A DNA stretch of 64,000 nucleotides, from NCBI GenBank assembly GCA_032158295.1, contig CM063248.1, positions 14,770,657 to 14,834,656 of the forward strand, given 5' to 3'. Source of the stretch: Pycnopodia helianthoides. Taxonomy: Eukaryota; Echinodermata; Asteroidea; Forcipulatida; Asteriidae. Below are positions 62,301 to 64,000 of the stretch, one piece after another. Below the pieces are notes generated by a model. It saw nothing but the letters and a program-made list of their open reading frames with translations, was not told the origin of the DNA and searched no databases. The stretch's first letter is position 1. Each line of letters starts with the position of its first letter. Made by a program: the position numbers and the translations under genes.

Positions 62301-62446
62301 CATGGCAAGCTGTTTCACACAACTGTTGGTGCGGCTCTCATAGCCCTGGAGGACTTTCACTATTAATACTACATTATTGATAGGAAAGTACAAGTTCCCC
62401 ACAGCTATCAGGGCCCCATCAATAGTTATTTGAAACAGCCATGCCT
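62301..62446. mobile_element. Palindromic MITE-like element
   Basis: CATGGCAAGCTGTTTCACAC at the left is inverted with ATTTGAAACAGCCATGCC at the right, and CTCATAGCCCTGG with ATCAGGGCCCCAT further in. About 145 bp, no coding capacity. It is not similar to the other families here. Confidence 0.55.
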
Positions 62447-63143
62447 AGCCTCTGACCACACGCGGCAATGTGCCCATAATGTTCCCATCATGATGCAATA
62501 GCGCCCTCACCTGCTCACGATCGCAGTTTGCTCAGTTCTAAAAAAGTTGAGGTTGGTGCACTTATTGGGCTTGCCTCCGTGAGAAATGCTCCTACCACAA
62601 GGAGGAAGCTCGCACCCTGGCTCTCAGTGATTGATTTACACTAATAGTCGACGAATCAATTAAGTAATTGCCTTAGAGACTTTTGCTGTTATTTCTACTT
62701 TTGCTGATTTAGGGCAACCCTTTCCAGGGGGATTATGACAGGGGCATGCTCACGTCTTACCGTCCCGTCGCTCTCCGTAAATATTTGCTCAATCGGAGAA
62801 CATCTTAAAATTTCCCATGATTGGAAATCAATGAAGTGTGTATAATCACGTGGAAACTAAACCATCATAATCTCTACAAGGTACCGAGGTCAAAAAAGAT
62901 ACAAAAGGAATGTTTTTGGAACGTGATTTGGGCGCGATTTGACAGTTTTTCTCACGTTGATATTTCCTCGCTGACAGCATGGTGCATTTTTGAGGGGGCC
63001 ACAAACTGCGGCCTAAGCAATAGATTCGATATTGTACAGGGTATGGGTGTTGGTTTCCGTTCCACAACTGGCCCACTTGGAGGCTGTTAACCATCAACAC
63101 TGACAGCTGAAACAACAAGCGAAGGCGTGGTACCAGTTTTGAT

Positions 63144-63160
63144 GCTCTCTCTCTCTCTCT
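63144..63160. repeat. CT dinucleotide microsatellite
   Basis: A short uninterrupted CT run. Confidence 0.9.
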
Positions 63161-63437
63161 TATCCAAACAACCATCATCATTCATGTAAACTCGGAAAAT
63201 AATTCCGAAATGTTTTTAAGACGTTTACAGAGATTGAATTGGACAGTGAAAATGGATCGCCGTGCAGAAAATCAACAGATGTATGGGCGGCTATCCCGTA
63301 GGGGGAATAATTGAGGGTGAGGCCCGGGGGCAAGGCATCACTCTGTCCCATGCCTAGTTCCTGGCAAAGCGAAGTGGACGCACGCGTGAAGTAGCCACAA
63401 CACACTCACAGTATTGCACCGCTTGGCAAACCTCAGA

Positions 63438-63491
63438 AGCGCCACCTACCGATGAGGAGTTGGAAGTTTACCTCCCTCGATAGGTGGCGCT
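63438..63491. repeat. Hairpin with CTCF-like arms
   Basis: AAGCGCCACCTA..CGATGAGG is mirrored by CCTC..CGATAGGTGGCGCTT across a 14-base loop. Each arm contains TAGGTGGCGC, which matches 11-12 of 14 positions of the CTCF core, so the two sites are in inverted orientation. Confidence 0.6.
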
Positions 63492-64000
63492 TGTTTCTGG
63501 TATTGATTACAGTGGTACTTTGTAACGTAGCACGGCGAAAGAGGGTACATAGTGACAATTAAGTGACAGACTGAGTGACAATTAACAACAAAGAGGAAAA
63601 CAAATTGACAAAAAAGGAAAGAGGATTGTTTCATTGCCGAAATGTCAGCTTCTTGAAATAACCTCTCAGGTTTGGATGTATCCGTAAGTTGGAAACAAAG
63701 TTGACAGAAGCCTGACCCTCAGCAAAAATATTAATCTTCCCCCTTGCACGAAGAAGTCGTTTCTAATATGGATCCAGGAACTGTTCCAAGGAATGCATAA
63801 CCAGAAATAAAAGCTTTATTTGCTCTGGTCATCGACTCATATGGAAAAGAATAGCATTTTTTGGGCGACAAATCCTCTACCAGACTAATATCTAAACCAT
63901 GGATTAGGCCTAATTCCAGATATTTTGTACTGAAACAGAAACTGTTGCGTCAAGAAATGATTTAGTTTGGACAATTTACACAGAGAGTCCGTGTTCAGAC

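Larger units (their letters stand above)
50050..64000. other. Upstream (5') flank of Xlox, gene-free
   Basis: No coding exon recognised. Outside the elements listed, stretches such as 50400-51390, 53270-54500, 54600-56100, 56170-57030, 57440-59010 and 62450-63430 hold unassigned DNA. Blocks at 55690-56090 and 61070-61330 are GC-richer, with open frames on more than one strand but no recognised domain or splice structure. If the chordate ParaHox order applies, Gsx would lie beyond this end; it is not visible here. Confidence 0.6.

Overview
The window looks like animal genomic DNA, most probably from an echinoderm such as a sea star. It is AT-rich and intron- and repeat-dominated, with scattered poly-G/poly-C tracts, tRNA-derived SINEs and many short inverted-repeat (MITE-like) elements. 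The species cannot be fixed from the sequence alone. The single protein-coding gene I can support is Xlox (Pdx/Lox), the middle gene of the ParaHox cluster, on the minus strand.

Xlox has two coding exons. Exon 1 (49912 to 49321) carries an N-terminal SPPPPPACIY-type motif and the FPWMK hexapeptide that binds PBC/Exd cofactors. Exon 2 (20954 to 20497) carries a full 60-residue homeodomain with the Xlox-diagnostic His44, followed by a Ser/Asp/Lys-rich tail. The junction is a clean GT-AG phase-1 splice that completes a Gly codon. The predicted protein is 349 residues. The single intron is about 28.4 kb. A poly(A) signal candidate lies 413 nt after the stop. About 0.3 kb upstream of the start codon, a perfect CRE palindrome overlaps a strong CTCF-like motif. 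Neither Gsx nor Cdx is visible, so any cluster neighbours lie outside the window.

Layout: 1-20 kb is gene-free 3' flank with a foldback element containing telomere-like repeats, a pair of near-identical inverted PIF/Harbinger-like MITEs, one SINE and several MITE families. 20.5-21 kb is Xlox exon 2. 21-49.3 kb is the intron, with a second SINE, three copies of a TTAA-flanked MITE (one nested inside another MITE), a tRNA-SINE fragment, a hammerhead-like retroelement motif, small minisatellites and GC-rich blocks. 49.3-50 kb is Xlox exon 1 and its 5' UTR. 50-64 kb is 5' flank with a striking 33-bp minisatellite (51.4-52.1 kb), further MITEs, a second hammerhead-like motif, a decayed non-LTR retrotransposon 3' end, a CCAAT-containing GC-rich block and a hairpin with CTCF-like arms.

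No genuinely novel gene system is evident. The items most worth checking are the regulatory candidates around Xlox, the structure of the mobile elements and the higher-order organisation of the promoter-proximal minisatellite.
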